Source of the DNA: Nocardia aurea
Lineage (GTDB): Bacteria > Actinomycetota > Actinomycetes > Mycobacteriales > Mycobacteriaceae
Length of the DNA: 64,000 nt
Assembly (NCBI RefSeq): GCF_003123685.1
Contig: NZ_QCYJ01000131.1
Location: 1 to 64,000 of the forward strand
Reading direction: 5' to 3'
Both the position numbers and the translations under genes were made by a program. Below are positions 37,006-46,214 of this stretch, in pieces (within the stretch, counting starts at the first letter, position 1; every line of letters starts with the position of its first letter). The notes under the pieces were generated by a model. The model did not search any database and was not told the DNA's origin. It saw nothing but the letters and a program-made list of their open reading frames with translations.

Positions 37006-38534
37006 TCCATGGTGGGAATGACGAAGGCGTTGGGCGCGGAGCTCGCGGAGTGCCCCGGGGATGCTGCTTTCCTTTCGCCTTCCGGCCAGCGCTGCGTGAC
37101 GGTCTTCGTCTTGGTGTAGAAGCGGATCGAGTCCGGGCCGTGCTGGTTCAGGTCGCCGAAGCCCGAACGCTTCCAGCCGCCGAAGGTGTAGTACGCGATC
37201 GGGACCGGGATCGGGACGTTGATGCCGACCATGCCGACCTGCACGCGCGCGGCGAAATCACGGGCGGTGTCGCCGTCGCGGGTGAAGATCGCGACGCCGT
37301 TGCCGTATTCGTGCTCGTTGGCCAGGCGCAGGCCCTCTTCGTAATCCTTGGCGCGCACGACGGTCAGCACCGGGCCGAAGATCTCTTCCTGGTAGATCCG
37401 CATCTCGGGGGTGACATTGTCGAACAGGGTCGCGCCGACGAAGAAACCGTCCTCGCCGCCTTCGACGGTGAGGCCGCGTCCGTCGACCACGAGCGAGGCG
37501 CCCTCGTCGATGCCGACCTGGACGTAGTTGTTGACCCGGTTGACGCCGTCGAGCCCGACCAGCGGCCCGTAGTCGGCGCCGAGATCGTCGGACCGCCCGA
37601 CATTGAGCTTGTGCACGCGCTCGGTCAGCTTGGCGACCAGGCGGTCCGCGGTCTCTTCGCCGACCGGCACCGCCACCGAGATGGCCATGCAGCGTTCGCC
37701 CGCCGAGCCGTAGCCCGCGCCGATCAACTGGTCGGCGACGTCGTCGAGATCGGCGTCGGGCATGACGATGGCGTGGTTCTTCGCGCCGCCGAAGCATTGC
37801 GCGCGCTTACCGTTCGCGGTCGCGGTCTCGTAGATGTACTGCGCGATCGGGGTGGAGCCGACGAAGCCGACCGCCTTGATGCGCGGATCGTGCAGCAGCG
37901 TGTCGACGGCTTCCTTGTCACCGTTGACGACGTTGAACACGCCGGGCGGCAGACCCGCCTCCAGGAACAGTTCGGCCAGGCGCAGCGGCACCGAGGGGTC
38001 GCGCTCGGACGGCTTGAGCACGAACGCGTTACCGGTGGCCAGCGCGGGGCCCGCCTTCCACAGCGGGATCATCGCCGGGAAGTTGAACGGGGTGATACCC
38101 GCGACCACGCCGAGCGGCTGACGCATCGAGTAGACGTCGATGCCGGTGCCCGCGCCCTCGGTGTACTCGCCCTTGAGCAGGTGCGGGATGCCGACAGCGA
38201 ATTCGATGACCTCGAGTCCGCGCTGGATGTCGCCCTTGGCGTCGGCGATGGTCTTGCCGTGTTCGGAGGACAGCAGCGCCGCGAGGGAATCCATCTCGTC
38301 CTGGACCAGGGCCAGGAATTTCATCATGACCCTGGCCCGCTTCTGCGGGTTGGTCGCGGCCCAGCCCGGCTGCGCGGCCTCGGCATCGGCGATGACCGCC
38401 TCGACCTCGGATTTGCTCGCCAGCGGCACCCTGGCCTGCACCTGTCCGATATTCGGGTCGAAGACGTCGCCGAATTTGCCGGAAGCGCCGGGGACATGCT
38501 GTCCACCGATGAAGTGCGTGAGTTCGCGAACCAT
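37002..38534 (-). CDS. mmsA: CoA-acylating methylmalonate-semialdehyde dehydrogenase
   Basis: Converts methylmalonate semialdehyde to propionyl-CoA with NAD and CoA. The 510-residue product has the cofactor-binding FVGSTPIAQYIYETA and the catalytic Cys in GSAGERCMAISVAVPVG. The EEIFGPVLTVVRA loop is also present. The ATG at 38534 has AAGAGGA eight bases ahead; an ATG at 38558 lacks this. The C-terminus carries a short extension. It is the first gene of the minus-strand valine operon. Confidence 0.95.
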   Translation of the reverse strand: MVRELTHFIGGQHVPGASGKFGDVFDPNIGQVQARVPLASKSEVEAVIADAEAAQPGWAATNPQKRARVMMKFLALVQDEMDSLAALLSSEHGKTIADAKGDIQRGLEVIEFAVGIPHLLKGEYTEGAGTGIDVYSMRQPLGVVAGITPFNFPAMIPLWKAGPALATGNAFVLKPSERDPSVPLRLAELFLEAGLPPGVFNVVNGDKEAVDTLLHDPRIKAVGFVGSTPIAQYIYETATANGKRAQCFGGAKNHAIVMPDADLDDVADQLIGAGYGSAGERCMAISVAVPVGEETADRLVAKLTERVHKLNVGRSDDLGADYGPLVGLDGVNRVNNYVQVGIDEGASLVVDGRGLTVEGGEDGFFVGATLFDNVTPEMRIYQEEIFGPVLTVVRAKDYEEGLRLANEHEYGNGVAIFTRDGDTARDFAARVQVGMVGINVPIPVPIAYYTFGGWKRSGFGDLNQHGPDSIRFYTKTKTVTQRWPEGERKAASPGHSASSAPNAFVIPTMD

Positions 38535-38588
38535 GCCAGTCCTCTTCGTTGTCGACATCGCGCATCGCGCGATCTACGGTCATCCTAT

Positions 38589-38604
38589 AGTTGGATGTCC
38601 AAGT
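38589..38604. promoter_or_regulatory. Operator-like palindrome, copy 1 (mmsA side)
   Basis: AGTTGGATGTCCAAGT, 14 of 16 positions matching the perfect palindrome ACTTGGACGTCCAAGT. It lies 55 bases upstream of the mmsA start. A related site occurs 97 bases away on the icmF side. The paired placement suggests one dimeric repressor controlling both directions. The regulator is not identified. Confidence 0.6.
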
Positions 38605-38685
38605 AAATGAATGGCCACGGCGGTGATGTGATCCTTCCCACCGCGCGCGGTTGCATAGCGCTGTGACGGCCATCACCGTAGGATT

Positions 38686-38701
38686 AGTTTGACGTCCTAG
38701 T
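38686..38701. promoter_or_regulatory. Operator-like palindrome, copy 2 (icmF side)
   Basis: AGTTTGACGTCCTAGT, 13 of 16 positions matching ACTTGGACGTCCAAGT and 13 of 16 identical to copy 1. It ends 46 bases before the icmF GTG start and overlaps a -35-like TTGACG, where a bound repressor would block transcription. Confidence 0.6.
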
Positions 38702-38747
38702 ATCGGGCATCGAACTTAATCGTGACAGACTCCCCGGAGGGACTCTC

Positions 38748-41700
38748 GTGGCCGATGACCGCGCGTTGCACACGCCGAACAACCCCATCCGATTCGTCAC
38801 CTCGGCCGCCCTCTTCGACGGTCACGACGCGGCGATCAACATCATGCGCAGGATCTTGCAGGCCCAGGGCGCCGAAGTGATCCACCTCGGCCACAACCGC
38901 GCGGTCAGCGAAGTCGTCGACGCCGTGCTGACCGAGGACGTGCAGGGTGTGGCGGTCAGCTCCTATCAGGGCGGCCACGTCGAATACTTCGAATATCTCG
39001 CCGACGCGCTGAAAAAGGCGGGGGCCGGACACGTCCGGATCTACGGCGGCGGTGGCGGGGTGATCGTCGACGAGGAGATCGCGCGCCTGGCCGACGCGGG
39101 TGTCACCATCTTCTCCCCCGAGGACGGACAGCGGCTCGGCCTGCCGGGCATGATCAACCGGCTGATCCGCGACTGCGACTACGACCTCGCCGTCACACCC
39201 CCGGTGCTCGACGCCGTGCTGGCGGGCGAACGACCGGCCCTGGCGCGGGCGATCACCTGTCTCCAGGAAGGCACCCTGCCCGCCGCGGATCGGCAGGCCC
39301 TCACCGAAGCGGCGGCGGCCCGCCCGGTGCCGGTCCTCGGCATCACCGGCACCGGCGGTTCGGGGAAATCCTCGCTCACCGACGAATTGGTGCGCAGGCT
39401 GCGATCGGACCAGCAGGACAAGCTGCGCGTCGCGATCCTCGCGGTCGACCCCACCCGCAGGCGTGGCGGCGGCGCGCTGCTCGGCGACCGCATCAGGATG
39501 AACTCGCTCGACGGCGACCACCTCTTCTTCCGGTCGCTGGCCACCAGGGGCGGGCACGAATTGCCCGGCGATATCGACGGCATCGTGACCGCGTGCAAGG
39601 CCGCCGGATACGACCTGGTGATCCTGGAGACACCCGGTATCGGTCAGGGCGACGCCGCCATCATCGACCACGTCGATCTCTCGTTGTATGTGATGACACC
39701 CGAATTCGGGGCGGCATCGCAGCTGGAGAAGATCGACATGCTGGATTTCGCGGACGTGGTCGCGATCAACAAATTCGAGCGACGCGGCGGCGCGGACGCG
39801 CTGCGCGATGTGTCACGCCAATTGATCCGCAATCGCGAGGCCTTCGGCGCGGGGCCGGAGGATATGCCGGTTTTCGGCACCAGCGCCGCGACCTTCAACG
39901 ACGACGGCGTCACCGCGCTCTACCAACATCTGACCGCACGCCTGACCGAATTCGGATTACCGCTGGAACCGGGGGTACTGCCGCGCGTACAGACGCGCGC
40001 GTCGACCCGATTCGCCCAGATCATCCCGCCCGCGCGGGTGCGCTATCTGGCCGAGATCGCCGAAACCGTCCGCGGTTACCACGCGGAGACGGCGCGACAG
40101 GCCGCGGCGGCCCAACGCGTGCAGCGGCTGGAACTGGTCGCGGCGGAACTGCCGGACGATACGGCGCTGGGCGCTCTGCTCGACGGCGCCCGTGGCGAAC
40201 TGACCGACGACAATGCGGCACTCCTCGCCGAATGGCCCGCACTGGCCCGGTCGTATTCGGGTGCGGAACGGGTCGTGCGGGTACGCGACCGTGAGATCCA
40301 CACACCGCTGCGGCGCGAGACCCTGTCGGGTAATTCGATTCCGAGGGTGGCCCTGCCCCGATTCACCGATCACGGCGAACTGCTGCGATTCCTGCGCGCC
40401 GAACATCTGCCGGGATATTTCCCGTTCACCGCGGGTGTCTTCCCGTTCAAACGCGACAACGAGGATCCGGCGCGCATGTTCGCCGGGGAGGGTGACCCGT
40501 TCCGCACCAACCGGCGTTTCAAGGTGCTCAGCGAGCATTCCGACGCGAAGAGGCTGTCCACCGCCTTCGATTCGGTGACCCTCTACGGCCACGACCCCGC
40601 CGAACGTCCCGATATCTACGGCAAGGTCGGCACGTCGGGTGTGTCCATCGCCTCGCTCGACGATATGAAGGCGCTCTACGACGGTTTCGACCTGACCGCG
40701 CCGACCACCTCGGTCTCGATGACGATCAACGGTCCGGCGCCGACCATCCTCGCGTATTTCCTCAACACCGCGATCGATCAGGCGGTGCTGGCGTTCACGA
40801 CGGACAAGGGTCGCGAGCCGAATACCGAGGAGGCCGCCGAGATTCGCGCCAGGACCCTGGCGATGGTGCGCGGCACCGTGCAGGCCGACATCCTGAAGGA
40901 GGATCAGGGCCAGAACACCTGTATCTTCTCGACCGAATTCAGCTTGCGCATGATGGCCGATATCCAGGAATGGTTCGTGCGCAACGGCGTCCGCAATTTC
41001 TACTCGGTCTCCATCTCCGGCTATCACATCGCCGAAGCGGGCGCGAATCCGATCAGCCAGCTCGCGTTCACCCTCGCCAACGGATTCACCTACGTCGAGG
41101 CGTATCTGGCCCGCGGTATGGATATCGACGAGTTCGCGCCCAATCTGTCGTTCTTCTTCTCCAACGGCATGGATCCCGAGTACTCGGTGATCGGGCGGGT
41201 GGCGCGACGGATCTGGGCGGTCGCGATGCGCGATCGGTACGGTGCCGACGAACGCTCGCAGAAACTCAAGTACCACATTCAGACCTCGGGCCGTTCGCTG
41301 CACGCCCAGGAGATGAATTTCAACGATATCCGCACCACGTTGCAGGCGCTGATCGCGATCTACGACAACTGCAACAGTCTGCACACCAACGCCTACGACG
41401 AGGCGGTGACCACTCCGACCGAGGAATCGGTGCGCAGGGCACTGGCCATCCAGCTCATCATCAATCGCGAATGGGGTATCGCGATGAACGAGAATCCTTT
41501 GCAGGGCAGCTTTCTCATCGATGAGCTCACCGATCTGGTCGAGGAGGCGGTACTCGTCGAATTCGAGCGCATCAGTGATCGCGGCGGGGTGCTCGGGGCG
41601 ATGGAGACCGGCTACCAGCGCGGCAAGATCCAGGACGAGTCGATGCGGTACGAACATCGCAAACACGACGGATCGCTGCCGATCATCGGCGTCAACACCT

Positions 41701-41966
41701 TCCGCAACCCGCACGGCGAACCCCATCACACGCTGGAACTCGCGCGCGGCACCGAGACCGAGAAACAGTCACAGCTGGCGCGGGTCGGCGATTTCCAGCG
41801 ACGTCACCGCGACGACGCGCACGCCGCACTCGCCCGGCTGGAAGATGTGGCCCGCACCGACGACAACATCTTCGATGTGCTGATGGACGCCGCGCGGGTG
41901 TGCACGTTGCAGCAGGTCACCGATACCTTCTTCCGGGTCGGAGGGCAGTACCGCCGCAATGTGTGA
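38748..41966 (+). CDS. icmF: Fused isobutyryl-CoA mutase IcmF
   Basis: Adenosylcobalamin enzyme that interconverts isobutyryl-CoA and butyryl-CoA. The 1072-residue fusion has an N-terminal B12-binding domain (LFDGHDAAINIMRRI, then IYGGGGGVI). The MeaI-type GTPase chaperone follows (P-loop TGTGGSGKSSLTDEL near 200), then the mutase barrel (VQADILKEDQGQNTC; SISGYHIAEAGANPISQLAF). Substrate-determining residues read Phe565 (AGVFPFKR) and Gln722 (GQNTCIF), where methylmalonyl-CoA mutase has Tyr and Arg. This supports isobutyryl-CoA as substrate. It starts with GTG after GGAGGGAC. Confidence 0.94.
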   Translation: MADDRALHTPNNPIRFVTSAALFDGHDAAINIMRRILQAQGAEVIHLGHNRAVSEVVDAVLTEDVQGVAVSSYQGGHVEYFEYLADALKKAGAGHVRIYGGGGGVIVDEEIARLADAGVTIFSPEDGQRLGLPGMINRLIRDCDYDLAVTPPVLDAVLAGERPALARAITCLQEGTLPAADRQALTEAAAARPVPVLGITGTGGSGKSSLTDELVRRLRSDQQDKLRVAILAVDPTRRRGGGALLGDRIRMNSLDGDHLFFRSLATRGGHELPGDIDGIVTACKAAGYDLVILETPGIGQGDAAIIDHVDLSLYVMTPEFGAASQLEKIDMLDFADVVAINKFERRGGADALRDVSRQLIRNREAFGAGPEDMPVFGTSAATFNDDGVTALYQHLTARLTEFGLPLEPGVLPRVQTRASTRFAQIIPPARVRYLAEIAETVRGYHAETARQAAAAQRVQRLELVAAELPDDTALGALLDGARGELTDDNAALLAEWPALARSYSGAERVVRVRDREIHTPLRRETLSGNSIPRVALPRFTDHGELLRFLRAEHLPGYFPFTAGVFPFKRDNEDPARMFAGEGDPFRTNRRFKVLSEHSDAKRLSTAFDSVTLYGHDPAERPDIYGKVGTSGVSIASLDDMKALYDGFDLTAPTTSVSMTINGPAPTILAYFLNTAIDQAVLAFTTDKGREPNTEEAAEIRARTLAMVRGTVQADILKEDQGQNTCIFSTEFSLRMMADIQEWFVRNGVRNFYSVSISGYHIAEAGANPISQLAFTLANGFTYVEAYLARGMDIDEFAPNLSFFFSNGMDPEYSVIGRVARRIWAVAMRDRYGADERSQKLKYHIQTSGRSLHAQEMNFNDIRTTLQALIAIYDNCNSLHTNAYDEAVTTPTEESVRRALAIQLIINREWGIAMNENPLQGSFLIDELTDLVEEAVLVEFERISDRGGVLGAMETGYQRGKIQDESMRYEHRKHDGSLPIIGVNTFRNPHGEPHHTLELARGTETEKQSQLARVGDFQRRHRDDAHAALARLEDVARTDDNIFDVLMDAARVCTLQQVTDTFFRVGGQYRRNV

Positions 41967-41983
41967 GACGCCCGGTGGGCGTC
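41967..41983 (+). terminator. Small hairpin after icmF
   Basis: GACGCCC and GGGCGTC form a 7-bp stem with a GGT loop immediately after the icmF stop. It is short and has no U-tract, so it may only weakly terminate. Confidence 0.5.
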
Positions 41984-42020
41984 GCCGGGATTGTCGGTGC
42001 CTGTCGCTACCATCGCGCGC

Positions 42021-42428
42021 ATGGAAGCAACCGGCACCTTCACCGTGACCGCCTTCGTCCCCGCCGAGGTGGTCGTCGAACCCGTGGTCGTCACCGCGCT
42101 GCCGGTGGGCGTGGCCACCATGACCAAGATCTTCGACGGTGAGATCGCCGGGCAGGCGGCCACCGTGTTCACCGCCGCGTTCGACCAGGACAGCGGCACC
42201 GGGACCTACCTGGCGATGGAATCGTTCGAGGGCGTGATCGCCGGCCGCGCGGGCAGTTTCAACTTCCTGCATTCGGCGACCACCTCCGGCCGGGACCGCA
42301 GCGATCCGTTCTTCCTGATCGTTCCGCACAGCGGCACCGGAGAATTGGCCGGTATCACCGGAACCGGCGACATCACCGTCGACGCCGACGGCACCCATCA
42401 CCTCCGGCTCGACTACGACCTCACCTGA
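42021..42428 (+). CDS. DUF3224 family protein
   Basis: A 135-residue soluble protein of beta-strand character (TGTFTVTAFVPAEVV, GTGTYLAMESFEGVIAGRAG, IVPHSGTGELAGITGTGDI). This fits the DUF3224 family, whose fold resembles allene oxide cyclase-like barrels. No function is assigned. Its 3' end overlaps the convergent gene by 16 bases. The ATG at 42021 was chosen because the conserved sequence begins there. Confidence 0.85.
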   Translation: MEATGTFTVTAFVPAEVVVEPVVVTALPVGVATMTKIFDGEIAGQAATVFTAAFDQDSGTGTYLAMESFEGVIAGRAGSFNFLHSATTSGRDRSDPFFLIVPHSGTGELAGITGTGDITVDADGTHHLRLDYDLT

Positions 42429-43195
42429 GCGTCGGCCAGTCGAGCGAGCAGCGCGGCCCGCGCGGTGACGAGCGACGGCCCGTACCAGGTCAGATCGCGG
42501 CCGGAGACCAGCGCGACCGGTATGCCCGGAAACGCCTCGGGGCCATCGGATTCGGTGAAGACGTAGGGTTCGTCGGGTAGGACCGCCAGCGCCACGTCGA
42601 CGGTGAGTTCGTCGACGGAGATCCTCGGGTAGCGGTCGGGGCGGACCGCGTGGACCAGGCACAGACCGAGCCGGGCCGCGAGATCACCGGTGAAGGTGTC
42701 ACGGCCGACCACCATCCACGGATCGCGCCAGATCGGGATCACGGCGGCGCGCGACGGTTCCGGAGCCGGTGCCGCCCAGACGGATTCGGCCTCGATCAGC
42801 CAGCCCGGCCGCTCGAGACCGAGGGCGGAGGTGAACATCCTGGTCAGCGAGCCGATGGCCTGATCGACGGTTTCGATGTCGGTGACCCACACCGCGACTC
42901 CGGCGGACCGCAGACGGTCGACGTCGATGCGCCGATTCTCCTCCTTGTTGCACAGCACCAGATCCGGCGCGAGTTCAACGATGCGCCGGATATCGGGATT
43001 CTTCGTGCCGCGCACCCGTTCGATATCGAGTTCGCCGGGATGGGTGCACCATTCGGTCGCCGCCACCAGCAGTTCGGGACAGGTGTGGGCGACCGATTCG
43101 GTGAGCGACGGCACCAGCGACACCACCCGCCGGATCGAGGCGGGCAGTGTCGTCACGAAGCCGAGATCGTCCGGTTCGACGCGCACCGAGTTCAT
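42413..43195 (-). CDS. BtuF-like helical-backbone metal-receptor protein without signal peptide
   Basis: A 260-residue protein of the type III periplasmic binding fold: RRVVSLVPSLTESVAHTCP, GTKNPDIRRIVELAPDLVLCN, then a long linker helix and a second lobe. Family members bind vitamin B12 or iron chelates for ABC uptake. Here the ATG at 43195 gives no signal peptide or lipobox, and no permease or ATPase gene is adjacent. An external binding role is therefore doubtful. A cytoplasmic cobalamin or corrinoid-binding role is possible but unproven. Confidence 0.82.
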   Translation of the reverse strand: MNSVRVEPDDLGFVTTLPASIRRVVSLVPSLTESVAHTCPELLVAATEWCTHPGELDIERVRGTKNPDIRRIVELAPDLVLCNKEENRRIDVDRLRSAGVAVWVTDIETVDQAIGSLTRMFTSALGLERPGWLIEAESVWAAPAPEPSRAAVIPIWRDPWMVVGRDTFTGDLAARLGLCLVHAVRPDRYPRISVDELTVDVALAVLPDEPYVFTESDGPEAFPGIPVALVSGRDLTWYGPSLVTARAALLARLADAQVRS

Positions 43196-43717
43196 GGGTC
43201 CATGGTCCCGCGCGGGTCGCGGGCGTGCCGCGACGGGGTGGCGACACGGCGCCGGCCGCCGGACGCGCCGCCACTCTGCCCGACCGCGCCTGCGCCGACA
43301 CCCGTTGTCCCAGCTCACATCCGTCACTATCGATCGAAACCGACGACATTGCCGGGGGCGCGAAATGCGGACGGCCGGTATCGAACCGCGCGAAGGACGG
43401 CGTAGTGGCAGTGACCGGGCAGTAGCCGCACGCTCCCGAGGGGACCACACTGGGAGAAGCACCCGGCGCCGGGAGACCGGTAGCCACCGGACAAGGTCCC
43501 GTCCCGAGCTCGTCCGGCAGAACCATCGCCCTCGATGCCGGGTGCTCACTATCGGCCGCGCGTGCCGCGACGATCCACCACCGGCTCCGGGGAGCCGACT
43601 CGGCGGGATCGTTACGCGACAAGCGAATCCGCGACGGAGCCGCTACCGACACTCCGCCGCGGGGCCGAGGGTGCGACGGCATGATCCGACGCAGGGGGCC
43701 GGATCATGCCCGCGACG
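43196..43717. other. Intergenic region with no recognised gene
   Basis: About 520 bases between the BtuF-like gene and the fadE gene. Frames open across it are low-complexity Arg/Pro/Ser translations without family features. The only clear structure is the fadE terminator at its right end (43678-43710). Confidence 0.5.
43678..43710 (-). terminator. Terminator of the two-domain fadE
   Basis: A perfect 11-bp stem (GGCATGATCCG at 43678-43688 with CGGATCATGCC at 43700-43710) and an 11-base loop, eight bases after the fadE stop on the minus strand. Confidence 0.75.
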
Positions 43718-45886
43718 TCAGCTGACGAGCGGATCACGGGGCATGCCGAGGATCCGCTCCGCGATCTGATTGCGCGTCACTTCCGAGGTACCGCCCGCGA
43801 TCGCCATGCCGCGCGCGCCGAGCACCATCAGCCCGGCCAGCTCCGTGGGCCCCTCGGCCAGCGCGAGATCGGGGCCGAGCAGCGCGGCCATGATCGCCGC
43901 TCGCTCGCCGATATGTTCGGCCAGTTTGAGTTTGGTGATATTGCCTTCGGGACCGGGCCCGGCGCCTTCGATACTGCGGGCGGCCCGGCGCAGGTTGAGC
44001 AGACGCAGCGCGTGCTCCTCCGCCAGGAATCGACCGACCCTGATGTCGGCGTCGGCGCAGCGATCCCGATACCGGGCGACCATGGGCACCAGCGTTCCCG
44101 CCGGAAAGACGCCCGCCCCCGATCCGCCGCCGATGCTGACGCGTTCGTTGCCCAGGGTCGCGCGCGCCACCGTCCACCCGGTGTCGGGCGCGCCGACGAC
44201 ATCCTCGTCGGGCACGAAGACATCGGTGAAGAACACCTCGTTGAATTCCGAGCCGCCGATGAGCATGCGCAGCGGGCGCACTTCCACGCCGGGCGCTTCC
44301 ATATCGATGATCACCGTGGTGATGCCCGCGTGTTTCGGCACATCCGGATTCGTACGCACGGTCGCCAGCCCGCGACGGCTGTAATGCGCGCCGCTGGTCC
44401 ACACCTTCTGCCCGTCGATGCGCCAGCCGCCCTCGACCCGCGTGGCCTTGGTCTTGACCGCCGCCGCGTCCGATCCGGCATCGGGTTCGGAGAACAGCTG
44501 GCACCAGACCTCTTCCTGGCGCAGCGCTTTCTCGACGAATCGTTCGATCTGCCAGGGTGTTCCGTGCTGGATCAAGGTCAGGACGACCCACCCGGTGATC
44601 GAGTAGTCGGGCCGCCGCACACCCGCTCGGGTGAATTCCTCCTCGATGACGAGCTGCTCGACGGCGCTCGCGGCACGTCCCCACGGCCGGGGCCAGTGCG
44701 GCATGATGTAGCCGGTCGCGATCAGTTCGTCGCGCTGCGCGGTCTCCTCCAGCGCCGCGAGGCGCCGCGCTTCGACGGCGATCGTCGCGCGCAATTCCTC
44801 GGTCCCCTCGGGCAGGTCGAGACTGTTCTCCCTGGTGATACCCGCCGCCGTCATCGTGAAGACATCGCGGGCGGGCGCGTCGCCGCCGAACAGGGCCCGC
44901 AGGGCGAGCGCACGGCGCAGATGCAGGTGGGCGTCGTGCTCCCAGGTGAATCCGATGCCGCCGTGCACCTGGATATCGAGTTCGGCATTGTGGACGTAGG
45001 CGGGCAGGGCGAGCGCGGCCGCGGCCGCCGCGATCAACGCGAACTGCTCCTCGTCCGCACTCGCGGCACGCGCGGCGTCCCAGACCGTGGCCACCGCCGA
45101 TTCGGCCGCCACCAGCATGTTCGCGCAATGATGTTTGACGGCTTGGAAAGTCGCGATGGTGCGACCGAACTGCTTGCGCACCTTGGCGTAGTCGACCGCG
45201 GTCTCGACACAGTCCGAGGCGCCGCCGACGGCTTCGGCCGCCAGCAGGGTCCTGGCCAGCGCGAGTGCGGTCGAACGCGCCGCGGGCACGACATCGGACG
45301 GCGCGACCGCGACATCGCGCAGGGTGACCCGGCCCGATCTGCGGGTCGGATCCAGATTCGCAGGCACCTCGACCGACACGCCTTCGCGTTCGCGTTCCAC
45401 CAGCACGACATCGTCACCGGCGAGCACGAGCAGCAGGTCGGCCATGCCCGCGCCGAGGACGACACCGGCCGAACCAGCGGCGCGACCGTCGCCGTCCACA
45501 CCGACCTCGCCGCCGAAGCCGACGGCCGCCGTCACCGATCCGTCGGCCAGTCCCGGCAGCAGGCGCGACTTCTGTTCCTCGCTGCCACGGGACGCCAGCA
45601 CGGCCGAGGCGATCACGGTCGGAACGAACGGTCCCGGGGCCACGGCACGGCCCAACTCCTCGACGACCACCACCAGTTCCGGCAGGCCGAAGCCGGAGCC
45701 GCCGTATTCGGCGTCGATATGCAGACCGAGCCAGCCGAGTCCGGCCAGCTCCGCCCAGAACGGTGGGCGGCCCTCCTCGGCGGAGTCGAGCAGTTCCCGC
45801 GCCGACCAGCGTGCTTTGTGGCCAGTCAGGAACGCGCGCGCGACCGCGGCGAGCTCGCGGTGATCGTCGGTCAATGCGATACCCAT
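43718..45886 (-). CDS. Two-domain acyl-CoA dehydrogenase (FadE6-like)
   Basis: A 722-residue protein with two acyl-CoA dehydrogenase modules in tandem. The N-terminal one (about 1-370) has the helical start and ends in the segment QVHGGIGFTWEHDAHLHLRR. The C-terminal one (about 375-722) has LFSEPDAGSDAAAV, KVWTSGAHYSRRG and the tail ERILGMPRDP. The mycobacterial FadE6/FadE22 class has this size and order. The substrate is unknown. The ATG at 45886 has AGGAGGAC five bases ahead. Confidence 0.92.
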   Translation of the reverse strand: MGIALTDDHRELAAVARAFLTGHKARWSARELLDSAEEGRPPFWAELAGLGWLGLHIDAEYGGSGFGLPELVVVVEELGRAVAPGPFVPTVIASAVLASRGSEEQKSRLLPGLADGSVTAAVGFGGEVGVDGDGRAAGSAGVVLGAGMADLLLVLAGDDVVLVEREREGVSVEVPANLDPTRRSGRVTLRDVAVAPSDVVPAARSTALALARTLLAAEAVGGASDCVETAVDYAKVRKQFGRTIATFQAVKHHCANMLVAAESAVATVWDAARAASADEEQFALIAAAAAALALPAYVHNAELDIQVHGGIGFTWEHDAHLHLRRALALRALFGGDAPARDVFTMTAAGITRENSLDLPEGTEELRATIAVEARRLAALEETAQRDELIATGYIMPHWPRPWGRAASAVEQLVIEEEFTRAGVRRPDYSITGWVVLTLIQHGTPWQIERFVEKALRQEEVWCQLFSEPDAGSDAAAVKTKATRVEGGWRIDGQKVWTSGAHYSRRGLATVRTNPDVPKHAGITTVIIDMEAPGVEVRPLRMLIGGSEFNEVFFTDVFVPDEDVVGAPDTGWTVARATLGNERVSIGGGSGAGVFPAGTLVPMVARYRDRCADADIRVGRFLAEEHALRLLNLRRAARSIEGAGPGPEGNITKLKLAEHIGERAAIMAALLGPDLALAEGPTELAGLMVLGARGMAIAGGTSEVTRNQIAERILGMPRDPLVS

Positions 45887-46214
45887 CGGTGTCCTCCTCG
45901 ACATACCGTCAGCCGTACGGTACCGGACTCGACATCACCGGTTCCCGGGTTTCCCCGGAGCGAGCGCACCGCGTTCGTGGCAGTGCTGGTACAGCGGTAG
46001 GGCATTCTCACCGAGCCGCGATGGGAGCAGAATTGTCAACGGCACCCGGCGCGAGGAAGCTACCGATCCGCGCTGACCGGGCGAACTCCGCCCGAACGAG
46101 TCCGGGAGGCTTGGTCGGTTGCGCTGCCGGGTGCCCGCCAACCTCCGCGTTTCCGCAGAACCCGAGTACCCGTGTCTTCGCGCGACCAGCGCGGCCGGGC
46201 CCGGGAGCCCGGAC
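45887..46214. other. Upstream region of fadE, no gene seen
   Basis: About 330 bases between the fadE start and the SWIM gene stop. It contains the inverted repeat at 45904-45922 and otherwise no convincing coding sequence or RNA. Confidence 0.5.
45904..45922. promoter_or_regulatory. Inverted repeat upstream of fadE, possible operator
   Basis: TACCGT (45904-45909) and ACGGTA (45917-45922) are separated by seven bases; a nested palindrome, CCGTACGG, covers 45913-45920. It lies 18 bases upstream of the fadE start, where a TetR-type repressor site would be expected. No regulator gene is adjacent. Confidence 0.4.

Noticed and set aside
42975..43682. A 235-codon open frame on the minus strand upstream of the BtuF-like gene
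   Set aside because: The translation is low-complexity Arg/Pro/Ser/Ala with no motif, overlaps a real gene in another frame and has no ribosome-binding site.
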